From Williamsia muralis (lineage in GTDB: Bacteria; Actinomycetota; Actinomycetes; Mycobacteriales; Mycobacteriaceae), in contig NZ_PEBD01000004.1 in the NCBI RefSeq assembly GCF_002735905.1, forward strand, positions 558,001-622,000: 64,000 bases of DNA, written 5' to 3'. How positions within the stretch are numbered: the stretch's first letter is position 1; every line of letters starts with the position of its first letter. A program made the position numbers and the translations under genes. Shown here one piece after another: positions 36,721-45,905 of the stretch. Below the pieces are notes generated by a model that had not been told where the DNA came from, made no database searches, and worked only from the letters and a program-made list of their open reading frames with translations.

Positions 36721-37135
36721 CAACTCGCCCGGCGTGCGGGTGCTCGAGGAGTTCGCTCAACCGGACACGGTGGAACGGGTGCATCAGCTGTTGTCCGAAC
36801 TGCTGACGGCCGAGCCTGTCGACGACATGGACGCGATGCAGTTCGAGTTGGCGTTGGCCGAGATCGCGGCCAACATCATCGAGCACGCACAGACGACCGA
36901 TGGTGGGCAGGTGTCGATCCGCCTCGAATTGGAGGTTCGACCGGACAGCATCCACGCGAGGTTCTCCGACGACGGGAAGCAAGCCCGTGTCGACCTCAAG
37001 ACGGTCGAACTGCCCGATGAGCTCTCCGAGCGCGGCCGGGGACTGGCCATCGCTCTCACCGTTCTCGACGAACTGTCGTATCGGCGGGCAGACCACCGGA
37101 ATCACTGGACGCTGGTTCGCAACCGAACCCTCTGA
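36710..37135 (+). CDS. Anti-sigma-type serine kinase (HATPase_c_2)
   Basis: 141-residue RsbW/SpoIIAB-like ATP-binding protein. The N-box LALAEIAANIIEHAQ and the glycine lid ERGRGLAIAL are present; the DxGxG box is reduced to SDDGKQ. It should phosphorylate the STAS protein and bind an effector. No sigma factor gene is nearby, so the bound target may be the glycosyltransferase or another protein (inference). It overlaps the STAS gene by 11 bp. Confidence 0.85.
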   Translation: MPTDNSPGVRVLEEFAQPDTVERVHQLLSELLTAEPVDDMDAMQFELALAEIAANIIEHAQTTDGGQVSIRLELEVRPDSIHARFSDDGKQARVDLKTVELPDELSERGRGLAIALTVLDELSYRRADHRNHWTLVRNRTL

Positions 37136-37238
37136 CATCGGGCAGGAACAGACACCCAATCTTTTTCCGCTGGACCTCTTTTCGGCGGCCGACGGGTTAC
37201 CGTCGTAGTGCCAGTTCTCGTCGAAAGGCTTGTCAGCG

Positions 37239-38480
37239 ATGCCGTCTCTGCCGTTTTCCGCTCACCCTTACGAGGCTTTCAACGCAGGTTTCTATCGAAG
37301 TCCGGACCGCGATTTCGAGGTCAGGATCGTCCTGGGTCAGTCCGTCTACGGTGCTGCCGACATCGGTGAGGTGCTCTCGGCGATCGCGACGGTGGGGGAG
37401 AGTGCCCACCAGGAGTGGTTCGATGCGTGGGTTGGGCTCGGCGACCGGATCACGGCGCTGGCCGAAGCCGGGCGTGCTGCGGGCCACGAACTGAGCGCCG
37501 CCCGTGCCTATCTGCGCGCCGCGACGTACTACGCCACGGCGGTCAACTCGGTGGATGAACTCGACTCCGAGGATGCGCTGCTGCCCACGTTCCGCAAGCA
37601 CCGCGGCTCCTGGGACGCATTTGTCGACACCACCCCGCACATGACCGAACGGGTGGACATCCCGTACGAGGACACCACTCTCCCCGGATACTTCTTCCGG
37701 CCACGGCATTCCGGCGACGACCCCCGGCCGACACTGATCTTGAACAACGGCAGCGACGGCCCGATCAGCAGTCTGTGGACCTGCGGCGGGGCAGGGGCCT
37801 TGGAGCGCGGATACAACGTTCTGTTCTTCGATGGGCCGGGCCAGCAGTCGATGTTGTTCGAACGGTCGGTGCCCTTTCGCCATGACTGGGAGGCGGTGAT
37901 CACGCCGATCGTCGACTTCCTGCATGCTCGTGCCGACGTCGACGAGTCGAAGATCGCCCTGTACGGAATCAGCCAGGCCGGCTACTGGGTTCCGCGTGCG
38001 CTCGCATTCGAGCACCGGCTGGCCGCGGCCATCGCCGACCCGGGAGTGGTGGACGTGTCGGCGTCGTGGTTGGCGCACATGCCCAAGAGCATGATCAAGC
38101 TCATCGAGCAGGGCAACCGCGAGAAGTTCGACCGCAACATGGCCACCGGAATGAAGTTCTCCAAGAAGAACTCTCGGATGTGGAACTTCCGTGCGCGTCC
38201 CTATCAGAAGGACACCTACTTCGACACGCTGGCAGAGGTGCTCAAGTACCGGATCTCCGATGACGACGCGGCCTCCATCACCACGCCGCTGTTCATCACC
38301 GACCCCGACGACGAACAGTTCTGGCCAGGACAGTCAAAGGCTCTGTCAGACAAGCTGAACGGCAAGGCCGTGTTGTCCCACTTCACCGCGGACGAGGGAG
38401 CGAACTTCCACTGTCAGCCGCTTGCCCGCGCGTTGACCGATCAGCGCATGTTCGATTGGCTCGACGACATCATCGCGTGA
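37239..38480 (+). CDS. Alpha/beta hydrolase (acyl-aminoacyl-peptidase/esterase type)
   Basis: 413 residues. A helical N-terminal region of about 140 residues precedes an alpha/beta-hydrolase domain with nucleophile elbow GISQAGYW and acid-region ITDPDDEQFWPG; the histidine is probably in ADEGANFHCQ. It resembles two-domain C-C-bond or ester hydrolases such as 2,6-dihydropseudooxynicotine hydrolase. ATG 37239 is 10 nt after AAAGG; TTG 37230 is unlikely. Confidence 0.78.
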   Translation: MPSLPFSAHPYEAFNAGFYRSPDRDFEVRIVLGQSVYGAADIGEVLSAIATVGESAHQEWFDAWVGLGDRITALAEAGRAAGHELSAARAYLRAATYYATAVNSVDELDSEDALLPTFRKHRGSWDAFVDTTPHMTERVDIPYEDTTLPGYFFRPRHSGDDPRPTLILNNGSDGPISSLWTCGGAGALERGYNVLFFDGPGQQSMLFERSVPFRHDWEAVITPIVDFLHARADVDESKIALYGISQAGYWVPRALAFEHRLAAAIADPGVVDVSASWLAHMPKSMIKLIEQGNREKFDRNMATGMKFSKKNSRMWNFRARPYQKDTYFDTLAEVLKYRISDDDAASITTPLFITDPDDEQFWPGQSKALSDKLNGKAVLSHFTADEGANFHCQPLARALTDQRMFDWLDDIIA

Positions 38481-38492
38481 CCCGGCTCGGAC

Positions 38493-39548
38493 TCAGCCGC
38501 GCGAGCCGGCGGCCCACTCCAGCACCTTGGCGGCCGGCCAGGTCGTGACGATGCGTTCGGGCGGGATGCCGTGTTGCTCTGCCCGTTCGCACCCGAGGGC
38601 CTTGAAGTCGAGTTGTCCGGGTGCATGCGCGTCGGAGTCGATCGCGAACAAGCAGCCGGCCTCCATCGCCAATTCGATGAGTTCGTCTGGGGGATCGACA
38701 CGTTCAGGGCGCGAGTTGATCTCCACCGCGGTGCTGGATTCGGCGCATGCCTCGAACACCGCCCGAGCGTCGAACACCGACCGCGCGCGCTTACCCCGAC
38801 CTCCGGTGACGAGCTGCCCGGTGCAGTGGCCGAGCACGTTCACGTAGGGGTTGCGTACGGCGGCGACCATGCGCCGGGTCATCGGCCCGGCATCCATCTT
38901 CAACTTGGAATGCACCGACGCGGTGACGATGTCGAGCTCACCCAACATCTCTTCGGTCTGATCGAGCGACCCGTCGTCGAGGATGTCGACCTCGATGCCG
39001 CGGAACAAGCGAAAGCGTTCTCCGAGTGTGTCGTTGATGCCGTCGACCACGTGCAACTGCTGGCGCAGGCGCTCCACCGACAGGCCGTTGGCGACGGTGA
39101 GCCGCGGCGAATGGTCGGTCAGGGCCATCCAGTCCTGACCCAGGTCGATCGCGGTGAGCACCATCTCGTCGATCGGGGATCCGCCGTCGCTCCAGTCCGA
39201 ATGGCTGTGCAGGTCCCCCTTGGTCATCGCGTACAGGTCGACGCCACCGCCGGCGAGAGGCGCGGATTGCTCGTCCTGCAACGCTTTCAGATAGTCCGGC
39301 ACCTCGCCTGAGGTTGCCTGTGCGATGACGGCGGCGGTGGTCTTGCCGATGCCGGGCAGGTCGGTGAGTGTGCGCCGCCTGACCATGTCGGCCAGCTCGT
39401 CGTCGCTGAGGCCTGCCACCACCTTCAGCGCTTTGCGAAATGCTTCCACGCGGTAGGTGCGTTCGCGGGCCCGTTCGAGGAGCAGGGCGATTCGGCGCAG
39501 AGCCTCCGCAGGCGACACCGGTGCGGTCAACGGATCTATGGGTCTCAC
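38493..39548 (-). CDS. PHP-domain phosphoesterase (PolX C-terminal-like)
   Basis: 351 residues. An N-terminal helix-hairpin-helix part (TDLPGIGKTTAAVIAQ) resembles the start of DNA polymerase X. The PHP metal-binding domain follows: DLHSHSDWSDG, LTDHSPR, GIEVDIL, ASVHSK and AIDSDAHAP. No polymerase palm is present. Probably a DNA-end processing or histidinol-phosphatase-like enzyme. It overlaps the upstream MMPL stop by 4 bp (GTGA). Confidence 0.85.
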   Translation of the reverse strand: MRPIDPLTAPVSPAEALRRIALLLERARERTYRVEAFRKALKVVAGLSDDELADMVRRRTLTDLPGIGKTTAAVIAQATSGEVPDYLKALQDEQSAPLAGGGVDLYAMTKGDLHSHSDWSDGGSPIDEMVLTAIDLGQDWMALTDHSPRLTVANGLSVERLRQQLHVVDGINDTLGERFRLFRGIEVDILDDGSLDQTEEMLGELDIVTASVHSKLKMDAGPMTRRMVAAVRNPYVNVLGHCTGQLVTGGRGKRARSVFDARAVFEACAESSTAVEINSRPERVDPPDELIELAMEAGCLFAIDSDAHAPGQLDFKALGCERAEQHGIPPERIVTTWPAAKVLEWAAGSRG

Positions 39549-41800
39549 TTCACCAGTTTGCCCTCCGCGTCCGCGGGGGCGCTCGGGGCGGTGTCGCGAG
39601 AGCCGTCGTCGTTCGACCGGACATCGGGGATGTCGTCATCGTGCGAACCGTCGACGCGGGGCAGCCAGCTCAACCATGAGGGGAACCACCAGTTGGCCTT
39701 GCCGAGGATCTCCATGGTGGAGGGCACCAGGAGCAATCGGACGATGCTGGCGTCGATGAACACCGCGACAGCGAGTCCTACCCCGAGGATCTTCAGACTC
39801 CGATCGGGCATGAAGGCCAGCGACAGGAACACGCAGACCATGATGAGAGCTGCGCAGGTGATCACGCGGGCCGTGCTGGCGAGCCCTTCGGCCACCGACG
39901 TGGTGGCGTCCCCGGTCCGCTCGAAGCGCTCTTTGATGCGCGAGACGAGGAACACCTCGTAGTCCATCGAGAGCCCGATTGCCGTGACGAACAACATGAT
40001 CGGTACCCAGGCGTCGATGGGGCCCGCCCGGCCGACCCCGAACAGTGAACCCGCCCAGCCCCATTGGAAGATCGCGACGATCACTCCGTAGGCGGCGCCG
40101 AGCGAGAGCACATTGACGATCACGGCCTTGACCGGGACCACGATCGACCGGAAGGCCAGCACCAGCAGGACGAATGCGGCCGCCAGCACTGCTGCGATCG
40201 TCCACGGGAGCAACTCGAGGGTGATGTCGGCGTAGTCGATCGCACCGGCCGTGATGCCGGTGACACTGACCGAGATGTCGGAGTCGGGCCCGAGGCTGTC
40301 CGGGATCACCTCGCTGCGCAGGCGTTCGATGAGTTCGGTGGTCGCCTCGTCCTGCGGCCCGGTGGCCGGGTTCACCGACATCACGGCGATCTGGTTGCCG
40401 TCGACCTGGCCGACGGGAATGGGGGGAGTGACCCCACCCTGCGCGACATCGGGGTCGGACTGGATTCGCTGCTGCAACGTCCCGAGCGCAGCTTGCGGGT
40501 CCGTTCCGTCGGGATATTCGGCGACCAGCACGAGCGGGCCGTTGGCACCGACACCGAAGCCCTCGGTGACGTAGTCGTAGGCGACGCGGGTGGTCGCGTC
40601 GGTCGACCGGTTCCCCGCGTCGGAGAAACCGAGGCGCAGCGAGAACGCCGGAATCGACAGGATCACCAGGATGAGCACCGCTGTGGCCACGCCCACCCAC
40701 GGCCGCTGCTGGATGCGCCGGCTCCACTTACTTGCCCACACGCCTTCCAGGGCCTTGTCCGGATCTTTGCCGCGACGTTTGCGCAACCAGTGCAGAGACA
40801 GGCTGTTGACCCGGGTACCGATCACCGACAGCAGCGCGGGCAGTAGCGACACCGACGCGATCAGTGTGCCGAGAATGCCCGCGATGGCTGCGAACGTCAG
40901 TGACGGTCCGAGGTCGCCACCGGAGATCAGGATGCCGCACATGGCAATGATCACCGTGCAGCCTGCGAACACAACCGACCGTCCGGCTCGCAGCATTGCC
41001 GTCCGGACGGCCGCGTCGGTGTCGAGACCTTCGTGAAGCCCCGAGCGGAAGCGGGTGACGATGAGCAGTGCGTAGTCGATGCCGACGCCGATGCCCAGGA
41101 TCATCGTCACCGAGATCGCGAAGTTGGGAACATTCATGACGTTCTGGAAGAGGAACAGCACGGACGCGCCCACCCCCACGCCGAACAGTGCCGAGAGGAT
41201 CGGCAGGCCGGCGGCGATCACCGAGCCGAATGCGATCAGCAGGATGATGAGAGCCAGCAGTACGCCGATGCCTTCGGACGTCCCACTCGGCGGTACCTCG
41301 TCGAAGCGCGGATCACTGAATTCCACTGCTACGCCGGGGATGTCGGCGCTGTCTGCGATCTCCTTGATGGTGTCGACGCGGTCTTGCACCACCGAGTCGG
41401 TGCCGGTGCCCAGGTCCAGCGAGGTGATCGAGATGCGTCCGTCCGGTGAGATCTGGGCACCCTGCCCATAGGGGTCGCCGACGGTCACGTCCGAGGAACT
41501 CGAACGGATTTCACCGACAAGGCCTTCCACGGCCTGGGTCACCTCTGCGTTGCGGACACCACCCGGTATGTCTTTCGACGCGGCTATGACGATCTGACCG
41601 GCGGTCGCCTGGTCACCTTGGCCGGCGCGTTCGAGGAGTTCACCGGCTTTACCCGACTCCGTCCGGGTGTCGTTGGTGAACGCTGTGGTGGTGGGGCCGG
41701 CCCACATGGCCGCTGCGGCGATCGCGGCGATGAGCACCGCAATCCAGGTGCCGATCACAAGCCATCGGCGACGGATGATGAATGACGTGTATCGGTCCAT
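39545..41800 (-). CDS. MMPL/RND-family transporter
   Basis: 751-residue membrane protein with two RND halves. Each has a first helix, a large extracytoplasmic loop and five further helices; GIDYALLIVTRFR and the second-half SMDYEVFLVSRIKERF are the MMPL signatures. Such proteins export lipids or drugs in mycolata. The ATG at 41800 follows GGAGG and gives a proper N-terminus (MDRYTSFIIRRRWLVIG). It is followed by PHP with overlap and preceded by a tetR gene 125 bp away. Confidence 0.88.
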   Translation of the reverse strand: MDRYTSFIIRRRWLVIGTWIAVLIAAIAAAAMWAGPTTTAFTNDTRTESGKAGELLERAGQGDQATAGQIVIAASKDIPGGVRNAEVTQAVEGLVGEIRSSSSDVTVGDPYGQGAQISPDGRISITSLDLGTGTDSVVQDRVDTIKEIADSADIPGVAVEFSDPRFDEVPPSGTSEGIGVLLALIILLIAFGSVIAAGLPILSALFGVGVGASVLFLFQNVMNVPNFAISVTMILGIGVGIDYALLIVTRFRSGLHEGLDTDAAVRTAMLRAGRSVVFAGCTVIIAMCGILISGGDLGPSLTFAAIAGILGTLIASVSLLPALLSVIGTRVNSLSLHWLRKRRGKDPDKALEGVWASKWSRRIQQRPWVGVATAVLILVILSIPAFSLRLGFSDAGNRSTDATTRVAYDYVTEGFGVGANGPLVLVAEYPDGTDPQAALGTLQQRIQSDPDVAQGGVTPPIPVGQVDGNQIAVMSVNPATGPQDEATTELIERLRSEVIPDSLGPDSDISVSVTGITAGAIDYADITLELLPWTIAAVLAAAFVLLVLAFRSIVVPVKAVIVNVLSLGAAYGVIVAIFQWGWAGSLFGVGRAGPIDAWVPIMLFVTAIGLSMDYEVFLVSRIKERFERTGDATTSVAEGLASTARVITCAALIMVCVFLSLAFMPDRSLKILGVGLAVAVFIDASIVRLLLVPSTMEILGKANWWFPSWLSWLPRVDGSHDDDIPDVRSNDDGSRDTAPSAPADAEGKLVK

Positions 41801-41887
41801 GGCGGTCGGCCTCCGGGGCGAGATGGCGAGCGGGACGAATCCCATCCTTGCCCAGGGGCCGGGAGGGATCCATCAGGAATGACCCTG

Positions 41888-41927
41888 AGATCTCCCCGAA
41901 TTCATCGGTCTGACTGACGGGGGATCT
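41888..41927 (-). terminator. Possible hairpin after the tetR gene
   Basis: Inverted repeat AGATCTCCCCG / CGGGGGATCT (one bulge) directly downstream of the tetR stop. It has no T tract on the tetR strand, so termination is uncertain. Confidence 0.3.
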
Positions 41928-42540
41928 ACTTTTCTGCCGGCGCCGAGCGCATCACCAGACGGAACGCGTACTTCACCACCGCGTCGAGGTCGTCCCCGAG
42001 ATGCCCCGCGAGCCAGTCCTGGGCGAGTTCGGCCATCGCACCGGTGTACATCGCCGCGCCGACCCTGGTGGCGACAGGATCGGAATCAGGGAACACCTGA
42101 CCACTTTCGGTCAGCACCAGTTCGCGCAAAAGATCCTGTGCCACAGCGCGTCTCGTCGCAAGGACGGGATTCGCGCGGGCGTCGGTGAACAGCACTCGGC
42201 CGCGGCGCGGGTCGTCGGAGCTGAAGCCGAGGACGGCGCGGATGCCGGCACGCGTGCGGTCCGGGACCGAATCGCCGGCGTCGGCCATCGCCTGTTCGAC
42301 GGTCGTCGCCAGTGCGGTGGCGACCCGGTCGTACACAGCGCCGAGCAATTCGTCGGTGTCGGCGAAGCTCTCGTAGAAGTAGCGGGTGTTCAACTCGCAC
42401 TCGCGGCAGACCGAACGGACCGAGAGCGCGGCCTCGCCGCCCGACCCGAACAGTGCGAACCCGGCGTCGACGAGCAGTGTGCGGCGTTCGGCGCGACGAT
42501 CGGTCAGCGGAACGCCGGCCCATCGGGTGGGGGTCGACAT
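41926..42540 (-). CDS. TetR-family transcriptional regulator
   Basis: 204 residues with an N-terminal TetR helix-turn-helix (RRTLLVDAGFALFGSGG then SVRSVCRECELNTRYFYESF) and a variable ligand domain. ATG 42540 is preferred over TTG 42546. It is divergent from the MpaB-like gene (110 bp apart) and upstream of the MMPL gene, so either could be its target. Confidence 0.85.
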   Translation of the reverse strand: MSTPTRWAGVPLTDRRAERRTLLVDAGFALFGSGGEAALSVRSVCRECELNTRYFYESFADTDELLGAVYDRVATALATTVEQAMADAGDSVPDRTRAGIRAVLGFSSDDPRRGRVLFTDARANPVLATRRAVAQDLLRELVLTESGQVFPDSDPVATRVGAAMYTGAMAELAQDWLAGHLGDDLDAVVKYAFRLVMRSAPAEK

Positions 42541-42555
42541 GGGCAAAGCGTACTT

Positions 42556-42586
42556 CCAGACCCAGTTGGATCAAAGAGAGGTCTGG
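42556..42586. promoter_or_regulatory. Inverted repeat in tetR/mpaB-like divergent spacer
   Basis: CCAGACC (42556-42562) and GGTCTGG (42580-42586), separated by 17 bp, in the only spacer shared by the regulator and the oxygenase gene. Possible operator; the spacing is unusually wide for TetR. Confidence 0.4.
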
Positions 42587-42650
42587 TCACGACCGTAACC
42601 AAACCCTATGGTGGAGACACACGTCGCCAAACCGAGAGTGAAACGACCCC

Positions 42651-43649
42651 ATGCTTGCTCTACTGCCGCATCAAGTAGCCGGCCAATGGCTCAACCAGCG
42701 CTTCGACAAGGACATCCGCAGCAAGTACTTCCGGGGCATGGAGTTCGCTGGTCCAGCAGGTGATCCTGGCTGGTTCGGCCCGGACAGTGCCACGTGGCAT
42801 GTGCACTCGCACACGCCGGTGTTGATCTTCGGCCTGCAGTGCGCCTCGTACCTCGAACGGCTCGACCCCAGCATCTTCTGGATGGGCATGCACCATTCGC
42901 GGCTGGTCCAGAAGGATGCTCGCGGTGAACCCACCGGACAACTGGATCCCGCCGGGCTCGCGGTACGGCTCGGGCATTCGGTCGCATTCTTCATCGGCAC
43001 CGCCTACGGGTCCACGGCGACCGCCGAGCGTCTGGCCAAGACGGTGCGGTCGATGCACCACACCATCAAAGGTGTTCGGCCGGACGGCCTCTCGTATGAT
43101 GCCGACGACCCGGAGTGGTTGCGGTGGAACTACGCGACGGTGGTGTGGGGGATTGCGACCGCACACGAGATCTACCATCCGAAGCCGCTGCGCGGGGCAG
43201 ACCTCGATGAGTACTACCGCGAGTTCGTCCGGGTCGGGCACGCACTGGGCGGTACCGACCTGCCCACCACCAAGGCCGAGACGCTCGACTGCCTGAAGTC
43301 ATACCTGCCCAGATTGGCGATGACACACGGGAATGCGGTGGCCACCGGCGTCAACCTCGTCGACCCTGTCCCCGCGGCGGTCGATTGGGCCATCCGCGAC
43401 ACGATGCCGACCTGGGCGGCCCAGCTGGTGATGTACCGCCCGCCCAATTCCATCGAGCGCGCTGCGCGCCGAACCGCGGTCTGGAGCTCGCTCAATGGTC
43501 TACATCTGGCGATGGGAACCGCACCCGAGTTCGAGGAAGCCAAGGCGAGGGTTGCGGGCGGTACCACGTCGGCACACACGCTCCCGACGTATCAGTTGGG
43601 GACTGATGAGGTCCGCGATCGCGAGGCCATCGAAGCGAGCTTTGTCTGA
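42651..43649 (+). CDS. MpaB/rubber-oxygenase-like protein (DUF2236)
   Basis: 332 residues. The conserved histidines of the family are seen in DSATWHVHSH, RSMHHTIKGV and TAHEIYHPK, and probably bind haem or another metal. Relatives include fungal MpaB and latex-clearing-type oxygenases. The ATG at 42651 is preceded by a purine-rich stretch. The 3' end overlaps the convergent serine hydrolase gene by 58 bp. Confidence 0.82.
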   Translation: MLALLPHQVAGQWLNQRFDKDIRSKYFRGMEFAGPAGDPGWFGPDSATWHVHSHTPVLIFGLQCASYLERLDPSIFWMGMHHSRLVQKDARGEPTGQLDPAGLAVRLGHSVAFFIGTAYGSTATAERLAKTVRSMHHTIKGVRPDGLSYDADDPEWLRWNYATVVWGIATAHEIYHPKPLRGADLDEYYREFVRVGHALGGTDLPTTKAETLDCLKSYLPRLAMTHGNAVATGVNLVDPVPAAVDWAIRDTMPTWAAQLVMYRPPNSIERAARRTAVWSSLNGLHLAMGTAPEFEEAKARVAGGTTSAHTLPTYQLGTDEVRDREAIEASFV

Positions 43650-45040
43650 CGACGCGGTCTGACGGACGTTCGTGGTGTGGCCAGGGAGGCAGCGGCGAGT
43701 GCCCACAGCGCGATCGCGATCGACAGCCCGTACGCACTGTCTGGCAGCCAGATGCGCATCACTCGCCAATCGCTCCCGAAGAAGTCGGGCAGAAGCCACA
43801 ACGCCCCGCAGAGGGCCACCGCCGAGCCGGCAAGGGTCCAGCGTAGGCCGCGGCGGATGGGGCGCCAGCGGCCCATCACTGCCATCACGAGGCCGACGAC
43901 GGCAATCAACGCGATCGCCCAGGGGAGGGTGGAAAGCACGGGGTCGCCGGTGGCGGACTCTGGCGCTTTGCCGTCGAGTGTCAGCAGCACGTTCTCGGCA
44001 ACTGCGGCCAACGCAGGCGCGCGAGCCTCGCTGTAGGCGTTGGCGAGAACCGCGACAGCTCGACCGTCGCTGTCGAGCATGAGGTGTGCGAAATAGCCTG
44101 GCGTGGCGCCGGTGTGGTGGGTGAGTGTGCCCTCGTCGGATGCTGTGATTCGCCAGCCGTACCCATAGCGGTCGTCGCCGGAACTCACACGTGGTGTGTG
44201 CAACCGGTCCAGCATCGCCGGGCTCAGAACGTCAGGGTTGTCACCGGCTTGAGCTCGCACGTAGCGGGCGAGGTCGGTGAGTGTCGAGACGACGTAGCCG
44301 AAAGGCGTTCCGGACTCGTCGAATCCGGGCGAGTACTTTCGCGGCTGGCCCCACCAGTATCGGTGCCCGGCAGGCAGATCGGCGGCAGCCTCGGAGGTGG
44401 TCGCGGTGTCTGTCATGTCGAGCGGTTCGAGTAGATCGGTCCGCAGGACCTCGCCGAACGGCCTGTGCTCGAGTTCTTCGACGAGCGCTCCGAGAATGAG
44501 GTAGTTGGCGTCGCTGTATTCGTACTGTCCGCGGGTACCCGAATATTCGAGATCCTCCGCCGCTCGTCGTACCGCACCGTCGGTGTTGTCGAAACGTTCG
44601 GCGACGGCGAGTCCGTCAGCGGTCGAGTAGCCGCTGCTGTGGGTCAGTAATTCCTCGATGGTCGGTGCGGTTCCCACCAACCATGGGAGGTGGTCGCCAA
44701 TGGGATCCGACAGCTGTAACTCGTTGGCCTCGGCGCGTTGAAGGACGAGCGCTGCGGTCATCGACTTGGCCACCGAGCCGATCAGAAACGGGGAGTCGCG
44801 GCCGATGGGTCGGCCGTTCCCATCTTCGCCTTCCATCCACTCGAACTCGGTGTCCTCGAGTGTCACCACGGCGACCGCCATGCCCGGGATGCGCTGTTCT
44901 GCAGCAACATCGTTCAGGTAGGCAGCTGCCGCAGCCGGTCCTCGCTCGGGGCTCGCATTCGCGGGGGCGGCGCCCGGCACGAGCGATACCACCGCCGCGA
45001 CCGATACACACCGAAGCAGTGCATTGAAGGATCTGCGCAT
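43592..45040 (-). CDS. Membrane-bound beta-lactamase-family serine hydrolase
   Basis: 482 residues with a signal peptide (about 10-30, ending ANA), a class C beta-lactamase/PBP-like domain with SxxK (SVAK) and YxN (YSDAN), and a C-terminal region with about three membrane helices (IALIAVVGLVMAVMG and onward). Probably a peptidase or esterase acting outside the membrane. ATG 45040 follows GAAAGGCAGG. It is divergent from a tetR gene, with two operator-like palindromes between them, so TetR control is very likely. Confidence 0.82.
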   Translation of the reverse strand: MRRSFNALLRCVSVAAVVSLVPGAAPANASPERGPAAAAAYLNDVAAEQRIPGMAVAVVTLEDTEFEWMEGEDGNGRPIGRDSPFLIGSVAKSMTAALVLQRAEANELQLSDPIGDHLPWLVGTAPTIEELLTHSSGYSTADGLAVAERFDNTDGAVRRAAEDLEYSGTRGQYEYSDANYLILGALVEELEHRPFGEVLRTDLLEPLDMTDTATTSEAAADLPAGHRYWWGQPRKYSPGFDESGTPFGYVVSTLTDLARYVRAQAGDNPDVLSPAMLDRLHTPRVSSGDDRYGYGWRITASDEGTLTHHTGATPGYFAHLMLDSDGRAVAVLANAYSEARAPALAAVAENVLLTLDGKAPESATGDPVLSTLPWAIALIAVVGLVMAVMGRWRPIRRGLRWTLAGSAVALCGALWLLPDFFGSDWRVMRIWLPDSAYGLSIAIALWALAAASLATPRTSVRPRRQTKLASMASRSRTSSVPN

Positions 45041-45058
45041 TGGCCTGCCTTTCGATTC

Positions 45059-45096
45059 CAATATGAGCGTATTGCAAAACCAATATAGCCATATTG
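45059..45096. promoter_or_regulatory. Two 16-bp TetR-type operators
   Basis: CAATATGAGCGTATTG (45059-45074) and CAATATAGCCATATTG (45081-45096), both CAATAT-N4-(A/G)TATTG. Start-to-start spacing is 22 bp, two helical turns. They fill the promoter space between the serine hydrolase and the divergent tetR gene. Confidence 0.75.
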
Positions 45097-45128
45097 TTTT
45101 GGAAAGCAAGCTGCTCTAGGGTCGGGGT

Positions 45129-45761
45129 ATGGCACGAACGGCGAATCACGATGAGCGGCGCGCGCAGATCCTGGGCGGCGTGCGCACAGTCACGACCACC
45201 TCTGGCATCGGGCGGGTGACCATTGCCCGGACTGCAGAGGCCGCGGGTGTGTCGGTGGGGCTTGTGCAGCACTACTACGGCACGAAAGAGGAACTCCTCA
45301 TCGACGCGTTCACCCAGGTGCGCGCCGACGTGCTGGCAAGGATCGACGCCGAGATAGCGCGTGCGGAAAAGCGAGGGGCGCGCATCGAGGAGATGTTGAT
45401 GGACGGTTTGAGCCAGCTCTTGCCGATCGGAACTCGTCGCCGTGATGAGGTGTACGTCGCTCATGCGTTCGCCGGTTTGGCGCTCGAGGACGAGTCTCTA
45501 CGGAAAGCGCTGCGTTCGGCACAGGAACAGTTGCAAGAACGCGTCGCAACCGGCTTGGCGAATGGTAAAGAGTGCGGCGAGGTCCAGTCCCGGGTCGATG
45601 TCGACGAGGTCTCTTACGGACTCGTCGCCTTCACCGACGGGCTCGGCGCACGGTTGTTGATCCATCAGGGGCAGGCTCAGCGCGCTTGGGCGATGTCGGG
45701 GCTGCGTGAGCGGGTTGCAGAACTATGCCCGGGTGAGTGCGCTCATCGCAAGCGCCCTTGA
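45129..45761 (+). CDS. TetR-family regulator
   Basis: 210 residues with helix-turn-helix GRVTIARTAEAAGVSVGLVQ and HYYGTKEELL, resembling the BetI-like subgroup. A TAGGGT -10 box (45117-45122) and 6-nt spacer before ATG 45129 suggest a leaderless mRNA. The twin operators upstream point to autoregulation and repression of the divergent hydrolase. Confidence 0.88.
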   Translation: MARTANHDERRAQILGGVRTVTTTSGIGRVTIARTAEAAGVSVGLVQHYYGTKEELLIDAFTQVRADVLARIDAEIARAEKRGARIEEMLMDGLSQLLPIGTRRRDEVYVAHAFAGLALEDESLRKALRSAQEQLQERVATGLANGKECGEVQSRVDVDEVSYGLVAFTDGLGARLLIHQGQAQRAWAMSGLRERVAELCPGECAHRKRP

Positions 45762-45824
45762 GCGGAGACGTGCAGGCGCTGCGCGCCCGGGCGTCGTGTG
45801 GACCCTCGGGCGCGCAGCTCGGTG

Positions 45825-45905
45825 TCAGCTGCCGTTGGCGTAGAGCGCCAGGATGGGGCCGATGAACGCGAGTACTGCGGTGAGGGCGAGTTCAGAAGAC
45901 GACAT
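45825..45905 (-). CDS. 26-residue hydrophobic peptide
   Basis: Short ORF MSSSELALTAVLAFIGPILA ending LYANGS, with a good ribosome site (AAAGGAACTTC before ATG 45905). The peptide is one membrane-spanning segment without charges. No known family is recognised. Confidence 0.5.
   Translation of the reverse strand: MSSSELALTAVLAFIGPILALYANGS

Noticed and set aside
43592-43649. Convergent 58-bp overlap as a sign of a wrong gene end
   Set aside because: Both frames are well supported up to this point; the overlap is simply the low-complexity tail of the serine hydrolase.
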